Shown here one piece after another: positions 26,338-36,479 of a DNA stretch of 64,000 bases. Source of the DNA: Streptomyces sp. NRRL F-5727. Its GTDB lineage: Bacteria > Actinomycetota > Actinomycetes > Streptomycetales > Streptomycetaceae. The stretch spans positions 38,806 to 102,805 of the forward strand of contig NZ_JOGX01000044.1 of assembly GCF_000719555.1 (NCBI RefSeq). The letters run 5' to 3'. How positions within the stretch are numbered: the first letter of the stretch is position 1; every line of letters starts with the position of its first letter. Under the pieces are notes generated by a model. It did no database searches. It had not been told where the DNA came from and worked only from the letters and a program-made list of their open reading frames with translations. Position numbers and translations under genes: made by a program.

Positions 26338-26940
26338 ATGCGCGACGACGAGACCATGGGTTCCCCCATGCCTGCCGGGCAGGGGGAGATCGGTGCGCTC
26401 GTCCACCGTGCCGTCGAGGGGGACGCGCAGGCCACCCACGACCTGCTCGCGCGCGTCCACCCCCTCGCGCTGCGCTACTGCCGCACCCGGCTCAACCGGC
26501 TCCCCGGTGACGCCCGCCACTTCGTCGAGGACCTCGCGCAGGAGGTCTGCGTCGCCGTCCTCATGGCCCTGCCCCGCTACAAGGACACCGGCCGCCCCTT
26601 CGAGGCGTTCGTCTTCGCCATCGCCGGACACAAGGTCGCCGACCTCCAGCGCGCCGCCATGCGGCACCCCGGCTCCACCGCCGTGCCCTCCGACGAGATG
26701 CCCGAGCGGCCCGACGACTCCCTCGGCCCCGAGGAGCGCGCCCTCCTCAGCGACGACGCCGAATGGGCCAAGAAGCTCCTCGCCAACCTCCCGGAGAACC
26801 AGCGCGAGCTCCTCGTCCTCCGGGTCGCCGTCGGGCTGACCGCCGAAGAGACCGGCCAGATGCTCGGCATGTCCCCGGGCGCCGTCCGGGTCGCCCAGCA
26901 CCGCGCCCTCAGCCGGCTGCGGGCCCTGGCCGAGCAGTAA
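26338..26940 (+). CDS. shbA: ECF sigma factor of the SigD/ShbA type
   Basis: 200 residues from ATG 26338: region 2 around [21 protein letters not shown], region 4 around [22 protein letters not shown] and [19 protein letters not shown]. ATGs further upstream (26197 GTG, 26248) are in frame but bases 26248-26337 have A/T in many third positions, so I take them as leader. In M. tuberculosis the gene between whiB3 and guaB2 is sigD, and in Streptomyces the same gene is ShbA, reported to drive hrdB, the principal sigma factor gene. It lacks an adjacent anti-sigma gene. Confidence 0.85.
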   Translation: MRDDETMGSPMPAGQGEIGALVHRAVEGDAQATHDLLARVHPLALRYCRTRLNRLPGDARHFVEDLAQEVCVAVLMALPRYKDTGRPFEAFVFAIAGHKVADLQRAAMRHPGSTAVPSDEMPERPDDSLGPEERALLSDDAEWAKKLLANLPENQRELLVLRVAVGLTAEETGQMLGMSPGAVRVAQHRALSRLRALAEQ

Positions 26941-27038
26941 GCCCCACCGGACGGCACCGTCCCTTTCGTCCACGTACGAAGGTCCAAAGCTTGCCGCTGA
27001 TCTTGATCGTGGAATGAGACACCGCTCGGGCCCGTTAG

Positions 27039-28583
<1,545 letters not shown>

Positions 28584-28597
28584 TCGCGCACACGGGA

Positions 28598-28632
28598 GGG
28601 GGCGGTTCCGGCATGTGGCCGGAGCCGCCCCC
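28598..28632. terminator. Hairpin between guaB and guaB3
   Basis: GGGGGCGGTTCCGGC (28598-28612) pairs with 28618-28632 over a 5-base loop, one G-T wobble; flanks CGCGCACAC/GTGTG extend it imperfectly. It probably ends guaB transcription and makes guaB3 a separate unit. Confidence 0.75.
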
Positions 28633-28688
28633 CGCGCGTGTGTCGGGGATACTGGTAGGCGCAGACATAGAGGGAAAGGCCACACATC

Positions 28689-29813
28689 GTGACTGAGATC
28701 GAGATCGGGCGCGGCAAGCGCGGCCGCAGGGCGTACGCGTTCGACGACATCGCCGTCGTACCGAGCCGGCGCACCCGGGACCCGAAGGAGGTCTCGATCG
28801 CCTGGCAGATCGACGCCTACCGCTTCGAGCTGCCCTTCCTGGCCGCCCCGATGGACTCGGTCGTCTCCCCGCAGACCGCCATCCGGATCGGCGAGCTCGG
28901 TGGTCTGGGCGTGCTGAACCTCGAAGGTCTGTGGACCCGCTACGAGGACCCGCAGCCGCTGCTCGACGAGATCGCCGAGCTGGACGAGGCCGCCGCCACC
29001 CGCCGTCTGCAGGAGATCTACGCCGCTCCGATCAAGGAGGAGCTGATCGGGCAGCGCATCAAGGAGGTGCGCGACTCCGGCGTCGTCACCGCCGCCGCGC
29101 TCTCCCCGCAGCGCACCGCCCAGTTCTCCAAGGCCGTCGTCGACGCGGGCGTGGACATCTTCGTCATCCGCGGCACCACGGTCTCCGCCGAGCACGTCTC
29201 CGGCGCGGCCGAGCCGCTCAACCTGAAGCAGTTCATCTACGAGCTGGACGTCCCGGTCATCGTCGGCGGCTGCGCCACGTACACCGCCGCCCTGCACCTG
29301 ATGCGGACCGGCGCCGCGGGCGTCCTGGTCGGCTTCGGCGGCGGCGCCGCGCACACCACCCGGAACGTGCTGGGCATCCAGGTCCCGATGGCGACCGCCG
29401 TCGCCGACGTGGCCGCGGCCCGCCGCGACTACATGGACGAGTCCGGCGGCCGGTACGTGCACGTCATCGCCGACGGCGGCGTGGGCTGGTCCGGCGACCT
29501 GCCGAAGGCCATCGCCTGCGGCGCGGACGCCGTGATGATCGGCTCCCCGCTGGCGCGCGGCACCGACGCGCCGGGCAAGGGCCACCACTGGGGCATGGAG
29601 GCCGTCCACGAGGACGTGCCGCGCGGCAAGCTGGTCGACCTGGGCATCGTCGGCACCACCGAGGAGATCCTCACCGGTCCGTCGCACACCCCGGACGGCT
29701 CGATGAACTTCTTCGGCGCCCTGCGCCGCGCGATGGCCACCACGGGCTACAGCGAGCTCAAGGAGTTCCAGCGCGTCGAGGTCACCGTCGCGGACTCGCA
29801 GCACCGCCGCTGA
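28689..29813 (+). CDS. guaB3: GuaB3-type IMP dehydrogenase family protein
   Basis: 374 residues, a CBS-less IMPDH-like TIM barrel ([20 protein letters not shown] start). The loop that holds the catalytic Cys in IMPDH (GSICTTR) reads GAAHTTR here, with His at about residue 222. This Cys loss is characteristic of actinobacterial GuaB3 as I recall, so it is probably not a standard IMPDH, and the reaction is unsettled. The guaB-guaB3 pairing is conserved from mycobacteria to Streptomyces. A perfect palindromic terminator follows. Confidence 0.9.
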   Translation: MTEIEIGRGKRGRRAYAFDDIAVVPSRRTRDPKEVSIAWQIDAYRFELPFLAAPMDSVVSPQTAIRIGELGGLGVLNLEGLWTRYEDPQPLLDEIAELDEAAATRRLQEIYAAPIKEELIGQRIKEVRDSGVVTAAALSPQRTAQFSKAVVDAGVDIFVIRGTTVSAEHVSGAAEPLNLKQFIYELDVPVIVGGCATYTAALHLMRTGAAGVLVGFGGGAAHTTRNVLGIQVPMATAVADVAAARRDYMDESGGRYVHVIADGGVGWSGDLPKAIACGADAVMIGSPLARGTDAPGKGHHWGMEAVHEDVPRGKLVDLGIVGTTEEILTGPSHTPDGSMNFFGALRRAMATTGYSELKEFQRVEVTVADSQHRR

Positions 29814-29824
29814 CGCCGTTGGTC

Positions 29825-29874
29825 CGTACGGCAGAGGGCCCCGCACCGAACGGTGCGGGGCCCTCTGCCGTACG
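29825..29874. terminator. Very strong bidirectional terminator (24-bp stem)
   Basis: Bases 29825-29848 are perfectly complementary to 29851-29874 around AA. It lies between the converging guaB3 and the PAGQNPF-repeat membrane gene. Confidence 0.88.
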
Positions 29875-29887
29875 CGCGTGCTCCGGG

Positions 29888-30478
29888 TCAGTCGGAGGCG
29901 CCGGCCTTCTTGGCGCCGGAGAAGGCGGCGATGGGGCCGAGCGCGAGGAAGAGGAAGGTCATCGGGTCCTTGGCCTCGTTCCAGGCGTCGGTCAGCATGC
30001 CGAACTCCTGGAAGAAGAGCTCGGTGAAGGGAACGCCGAACTCCTTGGAGGCGAAGACCGCGATGCCGACGAGCTGGCCGAGGTAGACGGCGCCGAGGGA
30101 GAGGATCGCGCTGACGATCGGCAGCAGGGGGTTGGAGCCGCCGACCTTGCCGGCGGCGAAGCCGACCGCGAAGCCGACGCCGACCGCGGCCCAGCCGATC
30201 TCGACCTCGACGCCACCCAGGACGGCGCCGTAGATGCCGGCGGTGACCAGCGCGGCGACGACGGCGGCGAGGATGCCGAGGCCGATGTTGTTCCGGCGCG
30301 GCGCGGGCGCCGGCGGGTAGGCGCCGAACGGGTTCTGGCCCGCGGGGGTCTGGCCGAACGGGTTCTGGCCCGCGGGCTGCTGGGGCACGCCCGGGGCGAA
30401 CGGGTTCTGGCCGGCGGGCTGCTGGCCGGACGGGTCCTGCGCGTACGGGTTGCCGGGCGGCGGAACGGGCTGGCTCAT
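29888..30478 (-). CDS. Proline/glutamine-rich repeat membrane protein
   Basis: 196 residues from ATG 30478. Cytosolic N-terminus with four copies of a (P)AGQNPF-like repeat (roughly residues 20-55), then four hydrophobic helices (LGILAAVVAALVTAGIYGAV, VGVGFAVGFAAG, ILSLGAVYLGQLVGIAV, TFLFLALGPIAAFSGA). Repeats of this kind often serve as flexible docking regions for kinases or FHA proteins in Actinobacteria, but no phospho-Thr motif is evident. The family is unknown to me. Confidence 0.78.
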   Translation of the reverse strand: MSQPVPPPGNPYAQDPSGQQPAGQNPFAPGVPQQPAGQNPFGQTPAGQNPFGAYPPAPAPRRNNIGLGILAAVVAALVTAGIYGAVLGGVEVEIGWAAVGVGFAVGFAAGKVGGSNPLLPIVSAILSLGAVYLGQLVGIAVFASKEFGVPFTELFFQEFGMLTDAWNEAKDPMTFLFLALGPIAAFSGAKKAGASD

Positions 30479-30576
30479 GGTGGTGGTCCCCCAAGACGGA
30501 TGCCGCACGGGTGTGCGATCAATGGGGCCGGAGACTAGCAGTCCGTTCCGACAGTGGCCCACCTGTTACCTGAGGT

Positions 30577-31818
30577 TCAGAGCCGGTGCGCGGTGCCGGC
30601 GGGGGTGGCGCCGCGGGTGTCGAGGAGGAGCTGGGCCTTCACCGCGAGGCCCTGGAGGTCGTAGACGCGGTGGTGCTGGAGCAGGACCGTCAGATCGGCG
30701 TGGGCGGCGGCCTCGTAGAGGGAGTCCGCGCGGGGGACGGGGAGGTCCCGCACCCGCCAGTCGGGGACGTGCGGGTCGTGGAAGCTGACCGCCGCGCCGA
30801 GGTCCATGAGGCGGTGGGCGATCTCGTCGGCGGGGGAGCCCTCGCGGTCGGCGAGGTCGGGCTTGTACGTGATGCCGAGGAGCAGGATCCGGGCGCCGCG
30901 GGCGGACTTGCCGTGCTCGTTGAGGAGCGTGGCGGCGCGCTGGACGACGTACCGCGGCATCCGCTGGTTGACCTGGCCGGCGAGTTCGACGAGGCGGAGC
31001 GGGCGGTGGCCGCCGAGCCGTTCGACGGGGACGCCGTGGCCGCCGACGCCGGGGCCGGGGCGGAACGCCTGGAAGCCGAAGGGCTTGGTCTCGGCGCAGC
31101 GGATGACGTCCCAGAGGTCCACGCCGAGTTCGTGGCAGAGCACCGCCATCTCGTTGACGAGGGCGATGTTGACGTGCCGGAAGTTGGTCTCCAGGAGCTT
31201 GACCGTCTCGGCCTCGCGGGGGCCGCGCGCGCGGACCACCTTGTCGGTGAAGCGGCCGTAGAAGGCGGCGGCGGACTCGGTGCACGCGGACGTGAGGCCG
31301 CCGATGACCTTCGGGGTGCCGGCGAGGCCGGGCAGACGGGTGCCGGGGTCGACGCGGCCGGGGGAGTACGCGAGGTGGAAGTCGCGGCCGGCCCGCAGGC
31401 CCGAGCCCTCCTCCAGGAGCTCCCGGAGCGGGCCCTCGGTGGTGCCGGGCGGGGCGGGGGACTCCAGGACGACGGTGGTGTGCGGGCGGAGCCGGGCGGC
31501 GAGCGCGCGGGCGGCGTCGGTGACGGCGGTGAGGTCGAGGCCGCCGTCGGGCCCGGGCGGGGTCGGGGCGCAGAGCACCGCGGTGCGGACCCGGCCGAGT
31601 TCGGCGGGGTCGGTGGTGGCGCGGAAGCCGCCGGAGAGCATCCGGCGGATCTCGGAGGCGGTGAGGGAACCGTCGACCGGGGGTCGGCCCGCGGTGAGTT
31701 CGGCGACCGGGCGGGGGTCGGTGTCGAAGCCGACGGTGGCGATGCCCGCGGCGGTCGCGGCCTGGGCGAGGGGGAGTCCGTGGTGGCCGAGGCCGATGAC
31801 GGCGAGGTCTGCGGGCAT
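30577..31818 (-). CDS. UDP-sugar (ManNAc-type) dehydrogenase homologue lacking the catalytic Cys
   Basis: 413 residues with all three UDPGDH domains: N-terminal Rossmann (ADLAVIGLGHHGLPLAQAA), central dimer helix (KLLETNFRHVNIALVNEM) and C-terminal ILLLGITYKPDLADREGSP. Active homologues read GPGVGGHC(I)P around the nucleophile; here the codon at 31033-31035 is GGC, giving GVGGHGVP with Gly262. The conserved Glu of YSPERV is also Gly (YSPGRV). Two of the key active-site residues are therefore gone, so two-step oxidation to a uronic acid should fail. It could bind sugar nucleotides as a regulator or perform another redox step. Confidence 0.88.
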   Translation of the reverse strand: MPADLAVIGLGHHGLPLAQAATAAGIATVGFDTDPRPVAELTAGRPPVDGSLTASEIRRMLSGGFRATTDPAELGRVRTAVLCAPTPPGPDGGLDLTAVTDAARALAARLRPHTTVVLESPAPPGTTEGPLRELLEEGSGLRAGRDFHLAYSPGRVDPGTRLPGLAGTPKVIGGLTSACTESAAAFYGRFTDKVVRARGPREAETVKLLETNFRHVNIALVNEMAVLCHELGVDLWDVIRCAETKPFGFQAFRPGPGVGGHGVPVERLGGHRPLRLVELAGQVNQRMPRYVVQRAATLLNEHGKSARGARILLLGITYKPDLADREGSPADEIAHRLMDLGAAVSFHDPHVPDWRVRDLPVPRADSLYEAAAHADLTVLLQHHRVYDLQGLAVKAQLLLDTRGATPAGTAHRL

Positions 31819-32121
31819 GGGGGGTGGACCGTCCTTCCCGGTAGCCGTTGCGTGCTGCGTATGCAACACGTGCGCAATGTCAGACTAGGAGTAAATATGA
31901 CCGATATATGGCATTGCATGATCGAAGGTCGCCGAGTGTTATCCACAGGTCTGTGCGGGGGCGGTGGCCGAAGCCGTCGAGCCGGTCCAGAATCGAGACT
32001 GTGAGCCGGGCCACACCACGGTCCGGTTCGCCGCTGCCCGGACGCGCGTCGGACCCCGCATGACGCGCGGCGGACACGGGACGGAGACGGACGGACGCAC
32101 GGACGACGGGAGGCGGCAGCC
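31819..32121. promoter_or_regulatory. AT-rich intergenic region before glpD
   Basis: Bases 31855-31950 are unusually AT-rich. The 11-mer GTAAATATGAC at 31891-31901 also occurs in the AT-rich whiD-bldM gap (25178-25188). TTATCCACA at 31939-31947 is a single DnaA-box consensus. Promoters for the divergent sugar dehydrogenase-like gene and glpD must lie here. Confidence 0.5.
31897..32004 (+). CDS. Possible 35-residue ORF upstream of glpD
   Basis: ATG 31897 follows an AGGAG at good spacing; the frame runs to TGA 32004. The codons are not GC3-biased at the start, and the peptide is Arg/Gly-rich late on. It may be a small protein, a leader of glpD, or chance. I keep it only as a candidate. Confidence 0.25.
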   Translation: MTDIWHCMIEGRRVLSTGLCGGGGRSRRAGPESRL

Positions 32122-33828
32122 GTGAGGACAGCGACACTGGGACCCGCCGAGCGCGCCGCGGCCCTGGCGGCCATGGCCGGGAGCGAGCTGGACGTGCTCG
32201 TCGTCGGCGGCGGCGTGGTCGGCGCCGGCACCGCCCTCGACGCGGTCACGCGCGGGCTCTCCACCGGCATCGTCGAGGCCCGCGACTGGGCCTCCGGCAC
32301 CTCCAGCCGCTCCAGCAAGCTCATCCACGGCGGGCTCCGCTACCTGGAGATGCTCGACTTCGCCCTGGTCCGCGAGGCCCTCAAGGAGCGCGGACTGCTC
32401 CTGGGGCGGCTCGCCCCCCACCTGGTGAAGCCCGTGCCGTTCCTCTACCCCCTCCAGCACCGGGGCTGGGAGCGGGTCTACGCGGGCTCCGGCGTCGCCC
32501 TGTACGACGCCATGTCCGTCTCCTCCGGGCACGGCCGCGGCCTCCCCGTCCACCGCCACCTCAGCCGCAAGGGCGCCCTCCGCGTCGCCCCCTGCCTGCG
32601 CAGGGACGCCCTCACCGGCGCCCTCCAGTACTACGACGCCCAGATGGACGACGCCCGCTTCGTCCTCACCCTCGTCCGCACCGCCGCCTCCTACGGGGCC
32701 CTGGCCGCCGCCCGGGCCCGGGTCACCGGCTTCCTCCGGGAGGGCGAGCGGGTCGTCGGCGCCCGCGTCCAGGACGTCGAGACCGGCGGCGAGTACGTCA
32801 TCCGGGCCAAGCAGATCGTCAACGCCACGGGGGTGTGGACCGACGACACCCAGGCCCTCATCGGCGAACGCGGCCAGTTCCACGTCCGCGCCTCCAAAGG
32901 CATCCACCTCGTCGTCCCCAAGGACCGGATCCACTCCACCACCGGCCTCATCCTGCGCACCGAGAAGTCCGTCCTCTTCGTCATCCCCTGGGGGCGGCAC
33001 TGGATCATCGGCACCACCGACACCGACTGGGACCTCGACAAGGCTCATCCCGCCGCCTCCAGCGCCGACATCGACTACCTGCTCGAACACGTCAACACGG
33101 TGCTCGCCACCCCGCTCTCCCGCGACGACGTCCAGGGGGTCTACGCGGGCCTGCGCCCGCTGCTCGCCGGCGAGTCCGACGCCACCAGCAAGCTCTCCCG
33201 CGAGCACACCGTCGCCCACCCGGTGCCCGGCCTGGTCGTCGTCGCCGGCGGCAAGTACACGACCTACCGGGTGATGGCGAAGGACGCCGTCGACGAGGCC
33301 GTGCACGGCCTCGACCAGAGGGTCGCCCCGTGCGTCACCGAGGACACCCCGCTGATCGGAGCCCAGGGCTACCGGGCGCTGTGGAACGCCCGGGCCAGGA
33401 TCGCCGCCCGCACCGGCCTGCACGTCGTCCGCGTCGAGCATCTGCTCAACCGGTACGGCTCCCTGACGGAGGAACTGCTCGCCCTCGTCGCCGAGGACCC
33501 CTCGCTCGGCGAACCGCTCGCCGCGGCCGACGACTACCTGCGCGCCGAGGTCGTCTACGCGGCCTCCCACGAGGGCGCCCGGCACCTCGACGACGTCCTC
33601 ACCCGCCGCACCCGCGTCTCCATCGAGACCTTCGACCGCGGCACCCGCAGCGCGCGCGAGGCGGCGGAGCTGATGGCGCCGGTCCTCGGCTGGGACGAGG
33701 ACCAGACCGCGAGAGAGATCGCCCACTACGAGAAGCGGGTCGAGGCGGAGCGGGAGTCGCAGCGGCAGCCCGACGACCAGACGGCGGACGCCGCGCGGCT
33801 CGGTGCGCCCGACATCGTCCCGATCTGA
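32122..33828 (+). CDS. glpD: Glycerol-3-phosphate dehydrogenase (FAD-dependent)
   Basis: 568 residues. FAD motif ELDVLVVGGGVVGAGTALDA, the GlpD signature SSRSSKLIHGGLRYLE, and the C-terminal DAO_C domain (RIAARTGLHVVRVEHLLNRYGSL...). Oxidises glycerol-3-phosphate to dihydroxyacetone phosphate at the membrane and passes electrons to quinone. glpF and glpK are not adjacent, so it is a second glpD copy or a stand-alone gene. GTG 32122 has GGGAGG upstream. Confidence 0.94.
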   Translation: MRTATLGPAERAAALAAMAGSELDVLVVGGGVVGAGTALDAVTRGLSTGIVEARDWASGTSSRSSKLIHGGLRYLEMLDFALVREALKERGLLLGRLAPHLVKPVPFLYPLQHRGWERVYAGSGVALYDAMSVSSGHGRGLPVHRHLSRKGALRVAPCLRRDALTGALQYYDAQMDDARFVLTLVRTAASYGALAAARARVTGFLREGERVVGARVQDVETGGEYVIRAKQIVNATGVWTDDTQALIGERGQFHVRASKGIHLVVPKDRIHSTTGLILRTEKSVLFVIPWGRHWIIGTTDTDWDLDKAHPAASSADIDYLLEHVNTVLATPLSRDDVQGVYAGLRPLLAGESDATSKLSREHTVAHPVPGLVVVAGGKYTTYRVMAKDAVDEAVHGLDQRVAPCVTEDTPLIGAQGYRALWNARARIAARTGLHVVRVEHLLNRYGSLTEELLALVAEDPSLGEPLAAADDYLRAEVVYAASHEGARHLDDVLTRRTRVSIETFDRGTRSAREAAELMAPVLGWDEDQTAREIAHYEKRVEAERESQRQPDDQTADAARLGAPDIVPI

Positions 33829-34025
33829 CGGGGGCTCCGTCTGACGGTACGTCCGGGGCGGGAGGGAACCCGGGGACGCCGGTGGCGCGTCGTCATACCG
33901 GAGTCTGGACCCGGGGGCGCCGCCCGCCGCGAGGTGAGGGACAATGGGCTCTCTTCCAGGGCGGGTTGCCGCAGCGTGCGGAGTGCGGCGGGCGCGGCGG
34001 AGATCAGGGATCGCAGAGGGGACGC

Positions 34026-36425
34026 ATGTCGGAGTCGGAGCAGTCGCGGGACACGGCGAAGGACCCCCGGCGGGACGCCGCCGCGGGGGCCGCGACCGAC
34101 GGCGGGCGGGGGACGGTTCCGGCCGCGCGCGAGGCGGAGCGGGACGCGGCGGAGCGGGGCGCGGAAGCGCCCGGCGGGACGACCGCCGGCACGGAACCGG
34201 ACGGCGGGACCCGGCCGGAGGCCGCGACCTCCGACGCCGCCGCGCCGGAGCCGACGAAGCCTCAGGACGCCGTGCCACAGGCCGCGAAGCCCCAGGACGC
34301 GGCGCCCCGGGACGCGGCGCCCCAGGACCAGAAGCCTCAGGACGTGAAGCCGGTGGGTGGCGCGGGTGCGCCGCGTGACCGGGTGCCGGGGACCGAGCCG
34401 TCCACCGGGCGGGCCGGCTTCGGCGCCGGGGACGGCGACGGGCAGCGGCCCGCCGCCGACCGGCTCCGCAAGGGCGCGTCGTCCACCACCGCCGAGACCG
34501 AGGGCCGGCTGCTCGCCGGCCGCTACCGGCTCGGCGCCCTCGTCGGCCGCGGCGGCATGGGCACCGTCTGGCGCGCCGTCGACGAGACCCTCGGCCGCAC
34601 CGTCGCCGTCAAGGAACTCCGCTTCCCCAACAGCATCGACGAGGACGAGAAGCGCCGTCTGATCACCCGGACCCTGCGCGAGGCCAAGGCCATCGCCAAG
34701 ATCCGCAACAACGGCGCCGTGACCGTCTACGACGTCGTCGACGAGGACGACCGCCCGTGGATCGTCATGGAGCTCATCGAGGGCAAGTCGCTCGCCGACG
34801 CCGTGCGCGAGGACGGCGTCCTCACCCCGCGCCGCGCCGCCGAGGTCGGCCTCGCCATCCTCGACGTGCTGCGCTCCGCGCACCGCGAGGGCATCCTGCA
34901 CCGCGACGTGAAGCCGTCCAACGTCCTCATCGCCGACGACGGCCGCGTCGTCCTCACCGACTTCGGCATCGCCCAGGTCGAGGGCGACCCCTCCATCACC
35001 TCCACCGGCATGCTCGTCGGCGCCCCCTCGTACATCTCGCCCGAGCGCGCCCGCGGCCACAAGCCCGGCCCGGCCGCCGACCTGTGGTCGCTGGGCGGGC
35101 TGCTGTACGCGGCGGTCGAGGGCTGCCCGCCGTACGACAAGGGCTCCGCGATCGCGACCCTCACCGCCGTGATGACCGAGCCCGTCGACCCGCCGAAGAA
35201 CGCGGGCCCCGAGCTGGAGCAGGTCATCTACGGGCTGCTCGCCAAGGACCCGGCGCAGCGCCTCGACGACGCCCGCGCCCGGGTGCTGCTGCGCGCCGTC
35301 CTCGACGCCCCCGTGGCCGCGCCGGAGCCGTCGCCCGAGGTGACCAGGATCGTTCCGCTGCCGACCCGCCCCGAGCGGGACCCGGCGGCCCCGGCCACCG
35401 GCCGGGAGAAGGCGCCCGAGCCCGCCGCCGAGCGGATGCGGGGCGCCCTCGCCTCCGTACGGAACGCGGCCGCGGCGGCCAAGGCCGAGGCGAAGGTGAA
35501 GGACCGCGCCAAGGACAGGACCGCCAAGGAGAAGGGCAGGGAGCCGGCCCGTCCCGTGCCCGCGCAGGGCGGCTCCCGGCCGGCGCCGGCCCGCGCCCCG
35601 CTCACCGACGTCGTCCCCCGGCGCACCCTGGTGATCATCGCCGCGGTCGCCGTCCTCGCCGTGCTCGGCACCATCCTCGCGGTCTCCCTCAGCGGCGACG
35701 ACAAGGGCGCCGAGGGCAAGGGCGGCGACACCACCGTCTCGGCCGGGACCACCGCCGGCGGCGACGGCGGCTCCGGCACCGACGGCGGCACGGGCACCGG
35801 GACCGGCGACCCCAGCCAGCAGGGCGACGCCCAGCCCGGCGACAACGGCGGCTCGGCCGACGGCGGTCCGGCGGCGACCGGCGGCGCGACCGGCACTCCC
35901 GGCACCTCCACCGGCCAGACCGGCACCCCGCCCACCGCCAAGCCGAGCGGCGGCACCGGCACCGCGCTCCCGGCCGGCTACACCCTGGTCACCAACGACC
36001 GCTTCCACTTCTCCATGGGCATGCCCTCCTCCTTCGTCATGCGCCCCATAGACGGCTACAGCGGCGGTGCCATATGGAGCGAGAAGGGCGGCTTCCCGCG
36101 CGTCCAGGTCGACTTCAACGGCAGCCCCAAGGACGACGCCAAGGCCGCCTGGCTCGCGGCGGTCGGCGGCGTCCGCCTCACCAGCTCCGGCTACAAGCAC
36201 CTCGGCATCGACACGGTGTCGTGGAAGGGCTACCCGACCGTCGCGGACTGGAAGTTCGAGCGGAACCAGAAGGGCGAGCGGGTCCGCGTCCTCAACCGCG
36301 GCTTCAAGGTCGACGCGAAGCACGGCTACTCGATCATGATCACCTGCCGCGCCGCCGAGTGGGACGGCGCCGAGTGCCGGACGCTGCGTGAGACGGCGTT
36401 CGCCACGTTCAGCCCCAAGGACTGA
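34026..36425 (+). CDS. Membrane Ser/Thr protein kinase with extracellular sensor-like domain (kinase 1)
   Basis: 799 residues. Long disordered N-terminus (about 160 residues, Pro/Ala/Asp/Glu), kinase domain from about 165 with G-loop GRGGMGTVW, Lys196 in VAVKEL, HRDVKPSN with Asp294, DFG at 312, and APSYISPER. Then a basic linker, one membrane helix (about 533-556), a Gly/Thr-rich stalk and an extracellular domain (from about 650: GYTLVTNDRFHFSMGMPSSF). All catalytic residues are present. It is the first of three kinases in a row; the gap before the next is 54 bases. No PASTA domains. Confidence 0.92.
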   Translation: MSESEQSRDTAKDPRRDAAAGAATDGGRGTVPAAREAERDAAERGAEAPGGTTAGTEPDGGTRPEAATSDAAAPEPTKPQDAVPQAAKPQDAAPRDAAPQDQKPQDVKPVGGAGAPRDRVPGTEPSTGRAGFGAGDGDGQRPAADRLRKGASSTTAETEGRLLAGRYRLGALVGRGGMGTVWRAVDETLGRTVAVKELRFPNSIDEDEKRRLITRTLREAKAIAKIRNNGAVTVYDVVDEDDRPWIVMELIEGKSLADAVREDGVLTPRRAAEVGLAILDVLRSAHREGILHRDVKPSNVLIADDGRVVLTDFGIAQVEGDPSITSTGMLVGAPSYISPERARGHKPGPAADLWSLGGLLYAAVEGCPPYDKGSAIATLTAVMTEPVDPPKNAGPELEQVIYGLLAKDPAQRLDDARARVLLRAVLDAPVAAPEPSPEVTRIVPLPTRPERDPAAPATGREKAPEPAAERMRGALASVRNAAAAAKAEAKVKDRAKDRTAKEKGREPARPVPAQGGSRPAPARAPLTDVVPRRTLVIIAAVAVLAVLGTILAVSLSGDDKGAEGKGGDTTVSAGTTAGGDGGSGTDGGTGTGTGDPSQQGDAQPGDNGGSADGGPAATGGATGTPGTSTGQTGTPPTAKPSGGTGTALPAGYTLVTNDRFHFSMGMPSSFVMRPIDGYSGGAIWSEKGGFPRVQVDFNGSPKDDAKAAWLAAVGGVRLTSSGYKHLGIDTVSWKGYPTVADWKFERNQKGERVRVLNRGFKVDAKHGYSIMITCRAAEWDGAECRTLRETAFATFSPKD

Positions 36426-36479
36426 CCGACGCCCGTATCGTGAGGGACGGGGGACGACCGAAGCGCAGGGGGAGGCGCC

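Noticed and set aside
31939..31947. Replication origin (DnaA box)
   Set aside because: Only one box and no dnaA or dnaN nearby; oriC lies elsewhere in Streptomyces.
30577..34000. Exopolysaccharide or nucleotide-sugar gene cluster around the dehydrogenase homologue
   Set aside because: No glycosyltransferase, polymerase or other sugar-nucleotide gene is adjacent; the neighbour is glpD.
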